Shown one piece after another: positions 41,801 through 51,246 of a stretch of 64,000 nt of DNA (position 1 is the first letter of the stretch; each line of letters opens with the position of its first letter). Under the pieces are notes generated by a model, which saw nothing but the letters and a program-made list of their open reading frames with translations, searched no databases and was not told the DNA's origin. The translations under genes and the position numbers were made by a program. Location of the stretch: the NCBI GenBank assembly GCA_000331325.2, contig CM003431.1:310001-374000 (forward strand), given 5' to 3'. The stretch comes from Crithidia fasciculata (Eukaryota > Euglenozoa > Kinetoplastea > Trypanosomatida > Trypanosomatidae).

Positions 41801-44181
41801 CTGCGAAGGCCGGCACGGCTGCTGCGCTCCGCAACGGCTACCAGGCCGCTCGTGCGCAATCGTCGACGCTGGACGCTTTCACCCTCTCCAGCTACGGGTG
41901 CTTTCTCTTCGGCCCCCCTTCACCCGTTTCCTGCGCGGTGCTCTCGGAAGCACAGTGCACGGCGATGCAGCTGCTGCACACCGTCGCCAAGGCGCTGAAC
42001 TGGTCGGCCCATCACGGTGCTGCGTCGGCGTCGGCATTCGCATCGATGCGGACAGCAGGGGAGGTGGCGGGGCCGGTGCCCGATGCGCCGACCTACCGCT
42101 GCTTCATGGAAGAGTCTTTGAAGCACCTCGCGGCGTGCGCCAACTGCCTGCGGCGGTGCACCTACACCCGCAGCCAGTCGCGGCCCATCGTGCCAGACGA
42201 CCACGAGGCGCTGAGTCGTGTGCTGCGGGTGCTGCGCATTCTCTTCGGCGCGATGGGCGCCGGGGCGTGGCAGGCCGATTGTACTGATGTTCCGTCTTCG
42301 TCGTCGCCGGCGTCGTGGGCCGAGCTGCGCCGGGCCTGGTTGCATCAGATCGCCGACTCGCAGGTACTGGACGTCCTCGCGCACATCGGCACCGCCGCCG
42401 AACTAGTCAGCTTCACCCTGCCGCGTCTCAGCGTCTTCACCCTTCGCAGTTTTCTTGACAACGCGTACGTCCTCACAGGTGGGCCGCTGGTGAGTGTGTG
42501 TGGTGGCGCTGACATGTCGTCTTCCATGGCGTTTCGTGCACGTGTGGGCATGGCGGCGCTGCAGGCCCTCGTCGTCGACCCACCTCCGCCGCCGGCCACC
42601 ACAACTGCCTCGACGTGGGGCCGTGGTGCGGTGCGCGAGAGCCTGCTCGTCATCTTGCTGGCACGTATGCAGCGCCGCTGCGCTGGGCAGTCGTCCAACG
42701 CCTCGGTGCCTCAGCGCCTGGAGGTCTTCGCGCTGCTGCTTGACGTGCTCGCCCCTCTCGTCGACAGCCTCCCCACCTCCCTCTCGGACGCATCGTGTGA
42801 GGCGTGCCGGACCATGTACGATGCCACCACCGCTGCCGAGCTGGTACGCGTCACGCAGCGCGTCGTGGCTGCCACGATAGAGTGCCGCGTGTGGAGCGGC
42901 ACGGCGCAGGAGCTGCGCTACCTCGACCCGAGCAGCACGACGCACGTGAAGGAGGCGCTGCGCTTCTCCCTCCGCGTCACACAGCTGGTGAACGGCAGCC
43001 TTCGCGCTCTCTTATGCGTCTCGCCTTCCCCACCGCCGACGTCGATATCGTCGTCAAACGAGGCGGACACGCTGGGCAAGCGCGCGGCCTCCATCTTGTT
43101 GGCGGAGTCGAACAGCGTCGTCTTTGCCTTCCACACCGTCACGATGGACCTCCCTCTAGCGCTTGCTGGGCTGATCAACGGCGCGCGCTGGCAGACGGCA
43201 ACTAAGACCACCACCACCACCACCACCACAACTGCGACCACCACAGCCACTCCCGCTCACAACAGCGGCAGCAGCAGCAGCACTAGCAGCAGTAGTAGCG
43301 GCAACGTCCAGCGCAACGGTTTAGCTGGCGACACCGTGCAGCACCCGCGTGTCGGGGTGACGATGATGGCCGCCACATCGAACCGTCTCTCACGTCGCGC
43401 CTCCGAGGCGGAGGAGGCAACGAATGAGTTTGCCGATGAGGACCGCCGAGAGACGTGCGAGGTGGCCACGTGTGCCCTTGTCGAGCTCCTCTGCGTGCTG
43501 CGCCGTGTGGAGGCGGTGCTGCTGTCACCCGCCCCGCTGTCCCCTGCCGTGCAGGCCGCCCTGCCCTACCGCAGTGGCAGCCACATCTTGTCGTCCGCGC
43601 TGGTACACAGCGTGCGTGCCGTGACGGCTCTGACCGCGGCGGAGTCGACCATGGGTGATGCGGCGGTGGTTTCTGCGCAGTACGACGTGGTAGTGGTGCA
43701 ACCCAGTGATGCGGACTTCGCCGGCGTGGTCACCTCCACCCACTACTCACGCGCCGCCGCAGCGCTCGTCGGGACGTCGCCGAACACGTCCGTTACGGCT
43801 GTCGGTGACGACGCCGCCCCGCCCGCACCTGCTTCAGACGCGGTGTCCGCCACAACCAGCACGACGACCACTACGACCATCGGGGCAGCTGCTGCTACCG
43901 CGGACACTGAAAACCCGCGCAACTGGCGACAGACAGAGGCGCAGTGGCGGCGCCGCGTCCCGCTTCTGCGCGCCGCCCTGAAGGATGCGCTGCACGCGAT
44001 CGATCTGGGCGTGCTGGACCGCTACTTAACGCTGCGTGAGCGTCAGGTGCGGCGCATGAACGTTGCGGGTCTTGCGGGCGACGAGGCGGCGCCGTGGAAT
44101 GTGGATGCAGAATCGCGCTTTGCGGAGGGGGCAGTTGTGCTTCTCGCCGCGGAAAAGAAGCGCTACTTGAAATCTCTTTGA
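38860..44181 (+). CDS. Very large alpha-helical protein with low-complexity inserts, function unknown
   Basis: A 1773-aa protein from the ATG at 38860 (MMTDPAVASLGGG). Leu/Ala-rich helical blocks at about 35-260, 770-1010 and 1060-1440 look like ARM/HEAT-type solenoid sequence but show no clean repeat register. They are separated by Ser/Thr/Pro/Ala-rich linkers, the longest at about 430-770. Near residue 1448 a Thr run (encoded by ACC/ACA repeats at about 43209-43235) is followed by a Ser run from AGC/AGT repeats. The C-terminal 120 residues are helical and charged. No kinase, GTPase, coiled-coil or membrane feature is recognised. Unbroken GC-rich framing over 5.3 kb makes it a real gene. A scaffold role is only a guess from the solenoid look. 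Confidence 0.85.
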   Translation: MMTDPAVASLGGGSDGSGAAVYSTRPSTATAPADDLIHHLPSAVLDEIGRTRGERLCTAIDALRSLPDSPCHRDAAAALTTMQAVLDHLTTRATTLSAATRTAVARAVLRALLLGDDSTVCGVSFCSIGEDESAITESVSPAATRLARTVDALMWVVDAACSPLMSLLKEGGFAAVQCNGRSALDLWCEVAAHDAALLRLARLGLSSTSSGDCRWGAPVHAGVVRLLDALLQTSSALRIAADHVLADKNGEDVIVLPAEVEEAQRVALAATRLSSALTSDAILRGVAVQLHMPVLVLDEVDAFTRQLHTFVYDPLRHGVLSLKEDETESAEEGECRKAAAATAGAGRGPTSLVSWTLSDGMRCPQSPLELYSSAVAFLTRAASHRSAFPPHGHGTGTVAAPVWAAYVQVLERALQEGETALTLPAASTSASGGGGISGESASVDCAIAEFVSLLVPRVRPFTTAHTARTALPLLDAQLPDSEPASPCDSPVANPTDTTTTAAAMPEKDAARTQRLAARDASSSCRSCASPTCLAQAEVGERVSPSLHADADMNEVQTPREHNTCDEEHDPCEAEDSVRSNDVTVAGMTDAETTSIGGGESAIHSFSAARSRPIAIASGKAATATTTTPVCTAAAAPPLVSEPRSLTPTGLAKTARTSSPPSTCCSPTHNPVTQRREWSGGAALPGLSTSSPRQHPLRKSAMSPTTSANAAQRLSSLMDPLSLTGENEGRAAHIGSSKSSCLQRQRQGRSAAPALVRRAPLLRRVFPSHAQLTQEVLTALTRLSNPLTCAVDGMTALIDARVLTVMSGLVEYPGNTLQEVVMATVENCFTFWETVVAQQPHLLLPSSPPQVAAGAAGERGATTAAAVLPSPLRACLSAFADFLGWDGEGWVALHAQYLQRALRLLIDVVEIVQVSSSPAATAAAAKMHKTAQRRHAATAAVSPRLLVRVVHHLLSHNVIAHIWRCLSMDATQVPGAMGNSSTAKAGTAAALRNGYQAARAQSSTLDAFTLSSYGCFLFGPPSPVSCAVLSEAQCTAMQLLHTVAKALNWSAHHGAASASAFASMRTAGEVAGPVPDAPTYRCFMEESLKHLAACANCLRRCTYTRSQSRPIVPDDHEALSRVLRVLRILFGAMGAGAWQADCTDVPSSSSPASWAELRRAWLHQIADSQVLDVLAHIGTAAELVSFTLPRLSVFTLRSFLDNAYVLTGGPLVSVCGGADMSSSMAFRARVGMAALQALVVDPPPPPATTTASTWGRGAVRESLLVILLARMQRRCAGQSSNASVPQRLEVFALLLDVLAPLVDSLPTSLSDASCEACRTMYDATTAAELVRVTQRVVAATIECRVWSGTAQELRYLDPSSTTHVKEALRFSLRVTQLVNGSLRALLCVSPSPPPTSISSSNEADTLGKRAASILLAESNSVVFAFHTVTMDLPLALAGLINGARWQTATKTTTTTTTTTATTTATPAHNSGSSSSTSSSSSGNVQRNGLAGDTVQHPRVGVTMMAATSNRLSRRASEAEEATNEFADEDRRETCEVATCALVELLCVLRRVEAVLLSPAPLSPAVQAALPYRSGSHILSSALVHSVRAVTALTAAESTMGDAAVVSAQYDVVVVQPSDADFAGVVTSTHYSRAAAALVGTSPNTSVTAVGDDAAPPAPASDAVSATTSTTTTTTIGAAAATADTENPRNWRQTEAQWRRRVPLLRAALKDALHAIDLGVLDRYLTLRERQVRRMNVAGLAGDEAAPWNVDAESRFAEGAVVLLAAEKKRYLKSL

Positions 44182-44920
44182 GATGTGCCCACCCGCACAT
44201 GCGCGCATTCTTTTCCTCTTGAGCTGTGTGTTTTGCCGTTGTGGTGAACCTACAGGATGTGCTGCCTCTCTCTCTCGCTCTTTAGTGCCAGGCTATGTTA
44301 ATAGTTATTTCTTGACATTTGGTAAGAAGTCTTGTTGTTGTTGTGTGTTGTCTGTTGGCTGCGTCTTCGGGATGGCGCTGAATTGTCGAGGATTGTTCTT
44401 GTGCATCACCATGGGGTTTTTTCCCGTGTTGTACACTCTTTTTGCGATCAAGAACGATGTGAGTAAGAAAAAAAAGAAGAAGAAGTAAATAATAGTGTAG
44501 CGAAACATATAGATTTTTTTGTTTTGCCTTTTCCATTGTTTGCTGCTTGTAACTGACGCATGTAGTGCCGATCTGTAATTGTTTTCCTCCAGTGTAAAGT
44601 TTCTTATTCCCCTTTAACATCTGCTTTTTTATTTTCTTTTCTCTTTTTTTTTTAAACGCACTTCTTTCTGAGTTGTAGGCGCTAAAATGCCGTTGAAGCA
44701 GGGAACCAACACGCATTTGTGCTCCAAAGTTTAATTGTTTTTCTATATCATCTTATTTTTTTTTGTTTTCTAATTCAATTTGTTTCTTTCCTTTATTTTG
44801 TAATGAGCTTTTTTCCCTAAAAAGATAATATTTTTTTTTTCTGTATAAACATGTTGTGCTGTCCGGTTGGTTAATCGTAGTTGGTGACTGCGTGTCTGTT
44901 ATTTGTGTTGTCTTTGCCAG

Positions 44921-44946
44921 CCGTCTACGCTCTGCTTGCTAGACGG
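44921..44946. repeat. Short inverted repeat (7-bp arms, 12-nt loop)
   Basis: Arms CCGTCTA (44921-44927) and TAGACGG (44940-44946) are perfect complements around a 12-base loop, and the stem extends by one G-U pair in RNA. It lies in T-rich spacer. It may be chance; an RNA hairpin is possible. Confidence 0.35.
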
Positions 44947-45322
44947 TACATTTTTGTAGAGAATGCAGGCGCAGCAGCACCTTAATTCTTGATGGGTCTT
45001 TTTATTTTAATACAATTTTGCTTTCCGATTTCTGATTTCTGTATCATGTGTCTTTGTTCTTTCCGCTGAATGCTGTTTGTTTTTTATAAACTGTTTCTCT
45101 GTTTCTTTTTGTACATTTTCTTCGCTTCTTCTACACAAGCCTCTCTCTGAGCGCTTGGGGCACACATACACACCCACACACATGTTCTGTTATTTCTTAA
45201 GTCTTACTGACCTTATTTTTGTTTTTCTGTCTTTACTTTTCCGGTTTATTTTCTTTTTTTGGGAGTGATATTTTTGTAAATTCTGGCGCATGCGAGCTAT
45301 GCATCGAGATGCCGCCAAAGGA

Positions 45323-45503
45323 CTCGCCTGCATGTATGAAAGGCTGCGCGTGAACAGCAGCGGGAACTCGAGATGAAATCATAATAGAACAGTCTCAAGG
45401 AGATGTGGAAACGATGATGAATCAGGTGTGTGCACACTTAAACAGACGTGCAGAGGTACAAGCACTCAGGGATACTACACACCGTGGGCTCGCCTGCGCA
45501 TGT
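45323..45503 (+). repeat. Imperfect direct repeat framing a balanced-composition island
   Basis: CTCGCCTGCATGT at 45323-45335 recurs as CTCGCCTGCGCATGT at 45489-45503, about 166 bases apart, with a 2-base insertion. The block between is not T-rich, unlike its flanks. No reading frame spans it convincingly. Confidence 0.4.
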
Positions 45504-48500
45504 CAAGGGCAGCAGTTGTGACGTTTTTTTTTTTCTTATTCCGTCTGCGTGGCTAGCTCTCTGTTTTTCATCTTTCTCTTCTCATCTTAGTGCAGACTTA
45601 GAAAAAAGGAGGCATTTAAAGAAGAGAGGGAAAGTGAGTGAGAGGGCCGCTCCGCACGAATCCGCGTGTGGAAAAAAAAATCAAAGTTTCTGCTCGTGTA
45701 CATCACTGCCTTTATTCTTTTTTACTAGTACTTGTCTTCTGTTCATTCACCAACGGGGTCTAAGTTCAGGAGAAAAAAAATGAGAGCGTGATATTGTGTG
45801 AAGTAAAATACTTCTACACATGAGAGAACGAGAGACTTGCCGTAGCTGTTGGAAGATGAGTGAGAAATCTTATTCTCTTATCATGGCTTCCATTACCGCA
45901 AAAAAAAAAAAATATGCGTGCAGCGAGGCAGCTGCTTTGCTAACGCGTACTCCCTTATCCACTAGAAGCCGCCGTTCTCGAAGCATGTGCGAAGGCCTTG
46001 TGTCTGGCGATGCACACAAGAACTGCGTCTGCTCATATTTCTCACGCCGCTTCGGCGGCTCAACACGCGCGACATGAAGTCTACACTGCGATGCCTTTAA
46101 AGTTTACCACCACCATCTCAACAAGATCTGCTGCCGCTTACGCGTCCTTCTTTTTTCTTTCACTTTTCTCTTTTACTGACTTTTCAATCACCGTTTCGCA
46201 CTCTGGGCAATGCACACAAACCACACTTTTTACACACACACAATCAATTGTTGCTTTGCATACATATATGTGTAGTGTGACGATCTCATTCTCTTTCTCC
46301 CTTTTGTGACAGCCGACTCTGCCTCCCATAAATAACTAAGTCTTATCATTCCCACGCGCCGCTCCGCCACTCCCTTTTTCCCTGCCTTCGAAGGGGGAAA
46401 AGAAAAGTGCTTCCCTGCACGCAGCGACACGTCTTCGCGATTCATGTCGAAGGAAAAGAAGAATCACACACACGCACACACAATCACCCACAAACACTTG
46501 TGAGCAGCGTTTTTCGCACCACTGAAGCTAAGGCGAATAAGCAGCAGAGCAGCAGAAGACAGGAGCAGAGAAGAGAAAGAAGCGAATTACATACGAGAAG
46601 ATTAACACACGGCGTGTAGACTGATTCTGAGTCTCCGTTTTCAGCTGTGTGGTGCGTTGTCTCTGACGTGCTGCCCTTTCTTCTCTCTTCTTTTTTTTTT
46701 TTATTGGCTCGCTCTGTCAGCTTTCCACTCGACCCTTCACGCTTTCCCACCCTTATTCGTTTCTCTTTATAAATCTTTTTCTCTCTTCTCCTCTTTCGGT
46801 CCTTCTTTGCTTTTTGTCTTTTTTCTTTCTCCCTCTGCTATAGGTTTCGAATAGAAACACACGAAGGAAACCCATTCTGCGTCGCACAAACAGGCGCCTT
46901 GCCCACCCCCTGTGAACGCCATCCCGGCACGTACCGGCACATCAAAAAAAAAGAAAAAGAGAAAGAAGAAGAGAGACGCCACCGGTGATTCTCAATAGGC
47001 GGTTACAACAACAACAAAAAAGAAAAAAAATTCGCCGTGGAAGCCTCTGAGCTCTCCAAGCTTTCTTTTCCCCTCTGTTTTCGTCCTGTTTTATCGACCT
47101 TTCTGGTGAGCTCATTTTGAGTCTGGAATCGTTTTTTCCTTTCTCCTTGTTTTGTTTACTCTTCAGCTCCACCGCGGGCAAGGTCGAACTTTTTTCTTTC
47201 TGTTTATTCTTCATTTATTTTAAATATTCCTATTCAGTCGTGACACAGGCCCCCTCCTCTCCCACATCCTTTTCTCCGTCCTTTACCGTAGCTGCCTTTA
47301 TTATACACGGCCGCTCGTGCCACACTCGCCTTGCAGAACTTTTTCTCCCTGCCGCCACCGCGACGCGCAGTGCACTCACAAAAAAAAATCTTCTGACACA
47401 AAATTTTTCCGTCTACGCTGCGATTTGTGCAGCTTTGACACTGTTGGCAGAGCACGTGGCTTTTGCTTTTCTCTCGCGTGTTTCTCGCTCTTTTCACTCT
47501 TTTGCTTTCTGTTTTCCAGAACTTCCCTTTTTTTGTTTTGCGCTCTCGCCCTCTCTCTGTTTCTGTGGTCTCCGTGCCGTCGGCACCTCAGGGAATAAAA
47601 AGCCTCACCGAGAAGCAAAGCGAGAAACCAACATCAAAAAAAAGAAAAACTTTTAAGTGCGCGTACATGAGAAACGCACCTGCTTATGTATTAGGTTCAA
47701 AAGTAAATTATTCAAAACAAAAGACGCTTTTTTTAGAATCCCGTTTCGCCTTATAATCTTATTCTAGGTTTTTGTTTCGTTTTTTTTTTTTTACCAAAAT
47801 TCGTGTCGAAGAGAAAACACTGGAGAGTCTCAAGTCTGACGCTGTTGGGAAAGCGGTGTACATCTGCCGGGCTTCAGCGGCACGGTGAGCGCAACACAAA
47901 AGTGACGCAGGAGCGAGGAGAAGAGAAAGCACACATCTGTTAAGCTAGCAACAAAAAAAAATAGCAGAGGTCAGCTTTACTGAGGGGAGAGAGGTGCTTG
48001 CATACTTTGTGTGTGTCTGTGTGTTTACGTATCGGCGTTCTGCTTCCTACGAGAGTACTGCGCGAAAAGAGTGAGAGCCAAAGACTTCCTTTATCTCTTG
48101 TTTATCTCTTCGTTTACTGTTTAGTTTCTGCATATTGGCTGCATTATCCAGCTTCACCTACGTCAGAAAGGAGCGAGAGAAAAAAAAACGTGCGCATTTG
48201 TAACGCTGGACGGCAACTAAGTCATTTATAGATTTTAGTTGAGCCCTTACTGCTCTTCTCTGTCCAATTGTGTTTTGATTTTTTTGTGTTCTAATCTGTA
48301 TCTCTTCGCCGTGATTCTTCTTCCTCTCCCTCTCTTTTTTTTTTTGTGTTGTAGAGTGGTGAAAGCCGGTCACCCGCGGCTCTAACCAAAACAAACAACA
48401 AGGAGATAATAAATAGTTCTTTAACTACCTTTTTTTTTCTGTTGTTTCTTCATTTTTTTTTTCTGTTTTTAAAATTATTACAAAACTCCATTTATCTTTC

Positions 48501-49101
48501 TTCTCTGAAGTTCTTCCCCCCTTTTTTCCCTCTGTGCAACACCTCAAGGCTAGTACCGTGAGCGCTGCGCGCGACGCTCTCTGTTGATCAGCGCGCGAGA
48601 GAGACTACCGCAGTCAACCTCGTGGGTCCCAACAAGCACAACTAACAAAAAAACGTAAAAATACATAAGAGAGGGTAAACTACTGTCCGGCCTTCTTTTT
48701 GTTTCTCTTTTTTTTTCTGTTGCTAGACATCTTTCCTTTGACGAGCCGATACACTGTTGTGGTTTCCTCTCCTTCTTTTTTTTTTTCTTCCTTCGTGGCA
48801 AACAACTTAGGCAAAAAAAAGGTAAAAAAATTTTCCATCATACTTTGTTTTCCACATTTGCCTTTTTTAGATACATATTTTGTGTGTCTACTCTCTTATC
48901 CGCAGCTCTATCGTTCACACACAGTTTGCAGGGTAACTGTAGTCGCTACCGGACGGCATTCCCAATTTGCGCACACCACCCCAACGGGCACACCTATTCT
49001 AGAAAACAAAAACCAATCTTGTCTGTTCTTGTGTGTATCTTCCGTTGTTTACTTTCAGTGTAATTTCTCTTTCTTCTCTTCTTTCAGATTGTGTGTGCTG
49101 G

Positions 49102-49102
<1 letters not shown>

Positions 49103-49141
<39 letters not shown>
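49103..49141 (+). repeat. (TTA)13 microsatellite
   Basis: Thirteen uninterrupted TTA units in spacer sequence. It is likely to vary in length between strains. Confidence 0.95.
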
Positions 49142-49145
<4 letters not shown>

Positions 49146-51189
49146 TTTGCTTTCCTTTTTCCTCGTCTCCTTTTCAGTATCTTTTGCGTTCTGAGTTTCC
49201 GCCTATTCTATCGTGTCCTTCTGAAAGCTGTCTTTTTTTTCCCGGTTAAAATCAGCAAAATTGGCAAAGCTGAAGCGTTTTTTTTTTGTGCCTTTCTCTC
49301 TTCTGTTGTAAAGGTGGTGAAGTCTTTTGCGAATCCGTCACCCCTTCTTGTGCCTTTTTCTCGCTTTCTCTTTCTCTCTCTTTTTTTGTTTGTTTGTCGT
49401 GATATCTGCTGTTCTTTTCTTCTAGTTTCTGACCCTTAGTAACTTACAATACGTTTTTGTTTTTGCACCGCTTTTGTAGCAAAAATAAAAAGGGCTTTTC
49501 TTTTGTTAAGCGCAGCGTTCCACACGTACACAGGTACACCCAAACACGCGTCATTAGCAACGTTCTAAACCCTCCACCCGCCTCTCACCTTACACTCTTC
49601 TTTTTTCTTCATCTTTGCGCTGTTGTTGCCGTTGCGCGATTTTTTCTCCTCTTTCCGCTTTTCTGTGATCCTCCTTTTTTCTCATTTTTATTTTTCTAAT
49701 TTGTCTTTGCGAACAACAAAAAACAGATCTTTTCTCGCTGCCTTTTACAACTATACTCTTACATTTAAGTACATAAGAAAATCTCGAAAACATCTGTGTC
49801 AGACCCTTTTTTTTCCCCTCAAAAAAAGTTCTATTCCTTTTTTTTTTCATCTTCTTTGTCTTTGTTATTGTATTTTTAGCTGTGCAGTCGTTGCTCTTTG
49901 TTTTATTCTTCTTTCTCCCACTTTTCGTGGTGTAAGTCCCACAAAAAAAAATAAGACAGGGAAAAGATATCAGACAGTGAACAAAAGCTTTCATTACGGA
50001 ACTTTTCTCCATCGCACTTTGACCCAGTCGTTTGTGTAATTTATTTTCTGTATTCAACAATTTTTTTTTTCGATACGCCTATATTGTTTTAATTCTCGTC
50101 AAAAGAAGCTAAAGTAAACATATCTGGAGAAAGAATACCTGTGTCCTCTTTGAGTATTTCTGTATTCTCTCATTTCCTTTGTTGCTCTTCTCGGTTTCTT
50201 CTGGGCCCTTACTCGTTTGTGTTGCCTTCTTCTTAGTCTTGTCTACTTCTGTACTTTCAAGGGTGTGTGTTTTCCTAATCTTTTCCTGCGTTCAATACTT
50301 TTTTTATCTTTTCTTTTCTCAAGTTTTTTCTCATATTGATATCGATTGTAGTCCTCCCCTTCTTTTTTTTTTTACGTTCTTTTCCGTTCTTTTTTTTTCT
50401 TTCTCCGTGTTAGACGTAAGCGTCTCGTTCCGCATACCTGGTAGGAGTGCCGCTGACTTGTCTTGTGTTGTTGTCATACAGATTCTCTGTAAAATTTTCT
50501 TGTTTTCATCTATTTCGACGCGTTTCTTCTTCTCTTCAGACGTCGCGTTAATCGTTAGGCGCGTAGCGAAGGAAGGCAAAGAAACAAACCAAAAGGGCCA
50601 TTTTGGGGTTAGCTTCCAGTTACAAAGTACTAAATCCACACCGTGGGACTCCGGTGACCTGCTACTTTTTCTTTTGACTATTCCTAGCTGGACACTGCAC
50701 GCTGGTCGACAGATCCGCTTTTTTCCTTCTTTTCTAGCCTCTTCTTCCTTCTTCCTTCTTCCTCATCGCTTCCTCTTTTACTCGTGTTGAACTTTGTCTT
50801 ACTGTTTTGTTCTCTCACCTTTCTTACTTTCTCGTCGTGAGCTAGCCGCCCTTGCACACTTCGCCATCGAGAGGTAGCTCAGAAAGCCGGCTGAGAGGGT
50901 GGAAGCGCTGTTCGTACTTTTTTTTCCCTCTTCTTCCCCCTCTAGCTATCCATTTTCCTAAAGCTTCTTATTGTTGTCAAAGACCGAACAAAAACAACAA
51001 CAAAAACAAAAAACCTTTTTTAAGTGTTTTTGCTTCACACGTTGTTTTATATCTTCCTTGATCGCTGGTCATTCTCCTGCGCACGCTAATACTACCTTTT
51101 TCTTTTGGCTTCTGCGTTTGTGTCTTTTCCTTTGTGGTTGTTTTTCTCTTCGTGCGCTCATAATACAAAAGAAGGACGAGCGCTTGCTG

Positions 51190-51215
51190 CTGCTGCTACC
51201 GTTTTTTTTTTTCAG
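51190..51215 (+). promoter_or_regulatory. Trans-splice acceptor of the 845-aa gene
   Basis: A T-rich tract (T12 at 51202-51212 region) ends in CAG with AG at 51214-51215, giving a 31-base 5' UTR before the ATG at 51247. The preceding in-frame TTG is not needed as a start. Confidence 0.6.
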
Positions 51216-51246
51216 AAATTGGTGTGGCGCATTGCATACTTGATTG

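Larger units (their letters stand above)
44182..51246. other. 7.1 kb stretch without a convincing gene
   Basis: The longest gene-free stretch in the window. It is dominated by T/C-rich sequence with many T8-T12 runs. Long frames such as 48699-49439 translate to Phe/Tyr/Leu-rich strings and start with TTG. Base composition becomes balanced in blocks at about 45285-45520, 45800-46100 and 47820-47990. There is a (TTA)13 microsatellite at 49103-49141 and a small inverted repeat at 44921-44946. I found no tRNA, snRNA or known RNA signature. It could hold long UTRs, noncoding RNAs or decayed sequence. Confidence 0.45.

Noticed and set aside
45820-46077. ATG-started 85-codon frame in the 7 kb gap
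   Set aside because: Its middle is encoded by an A13 run, the composition is not coding-like, and no strong acceptor precedes it.
48699-49439. 246-codon plus-strand open frame in the 7 kb gap
   Set aside because: It starts with TTG and translates T tracts and the (TTA)13 repeat into Phe/Leu/Tyr strings, with no protein-like composition.
50872-50925. tRNA-like string (GGTAGCTCAG) with a following T8 run
   Set aside because: Only a 5-bp stem forms; there is no B box with the required A, and no cloverleaf can be drawn.
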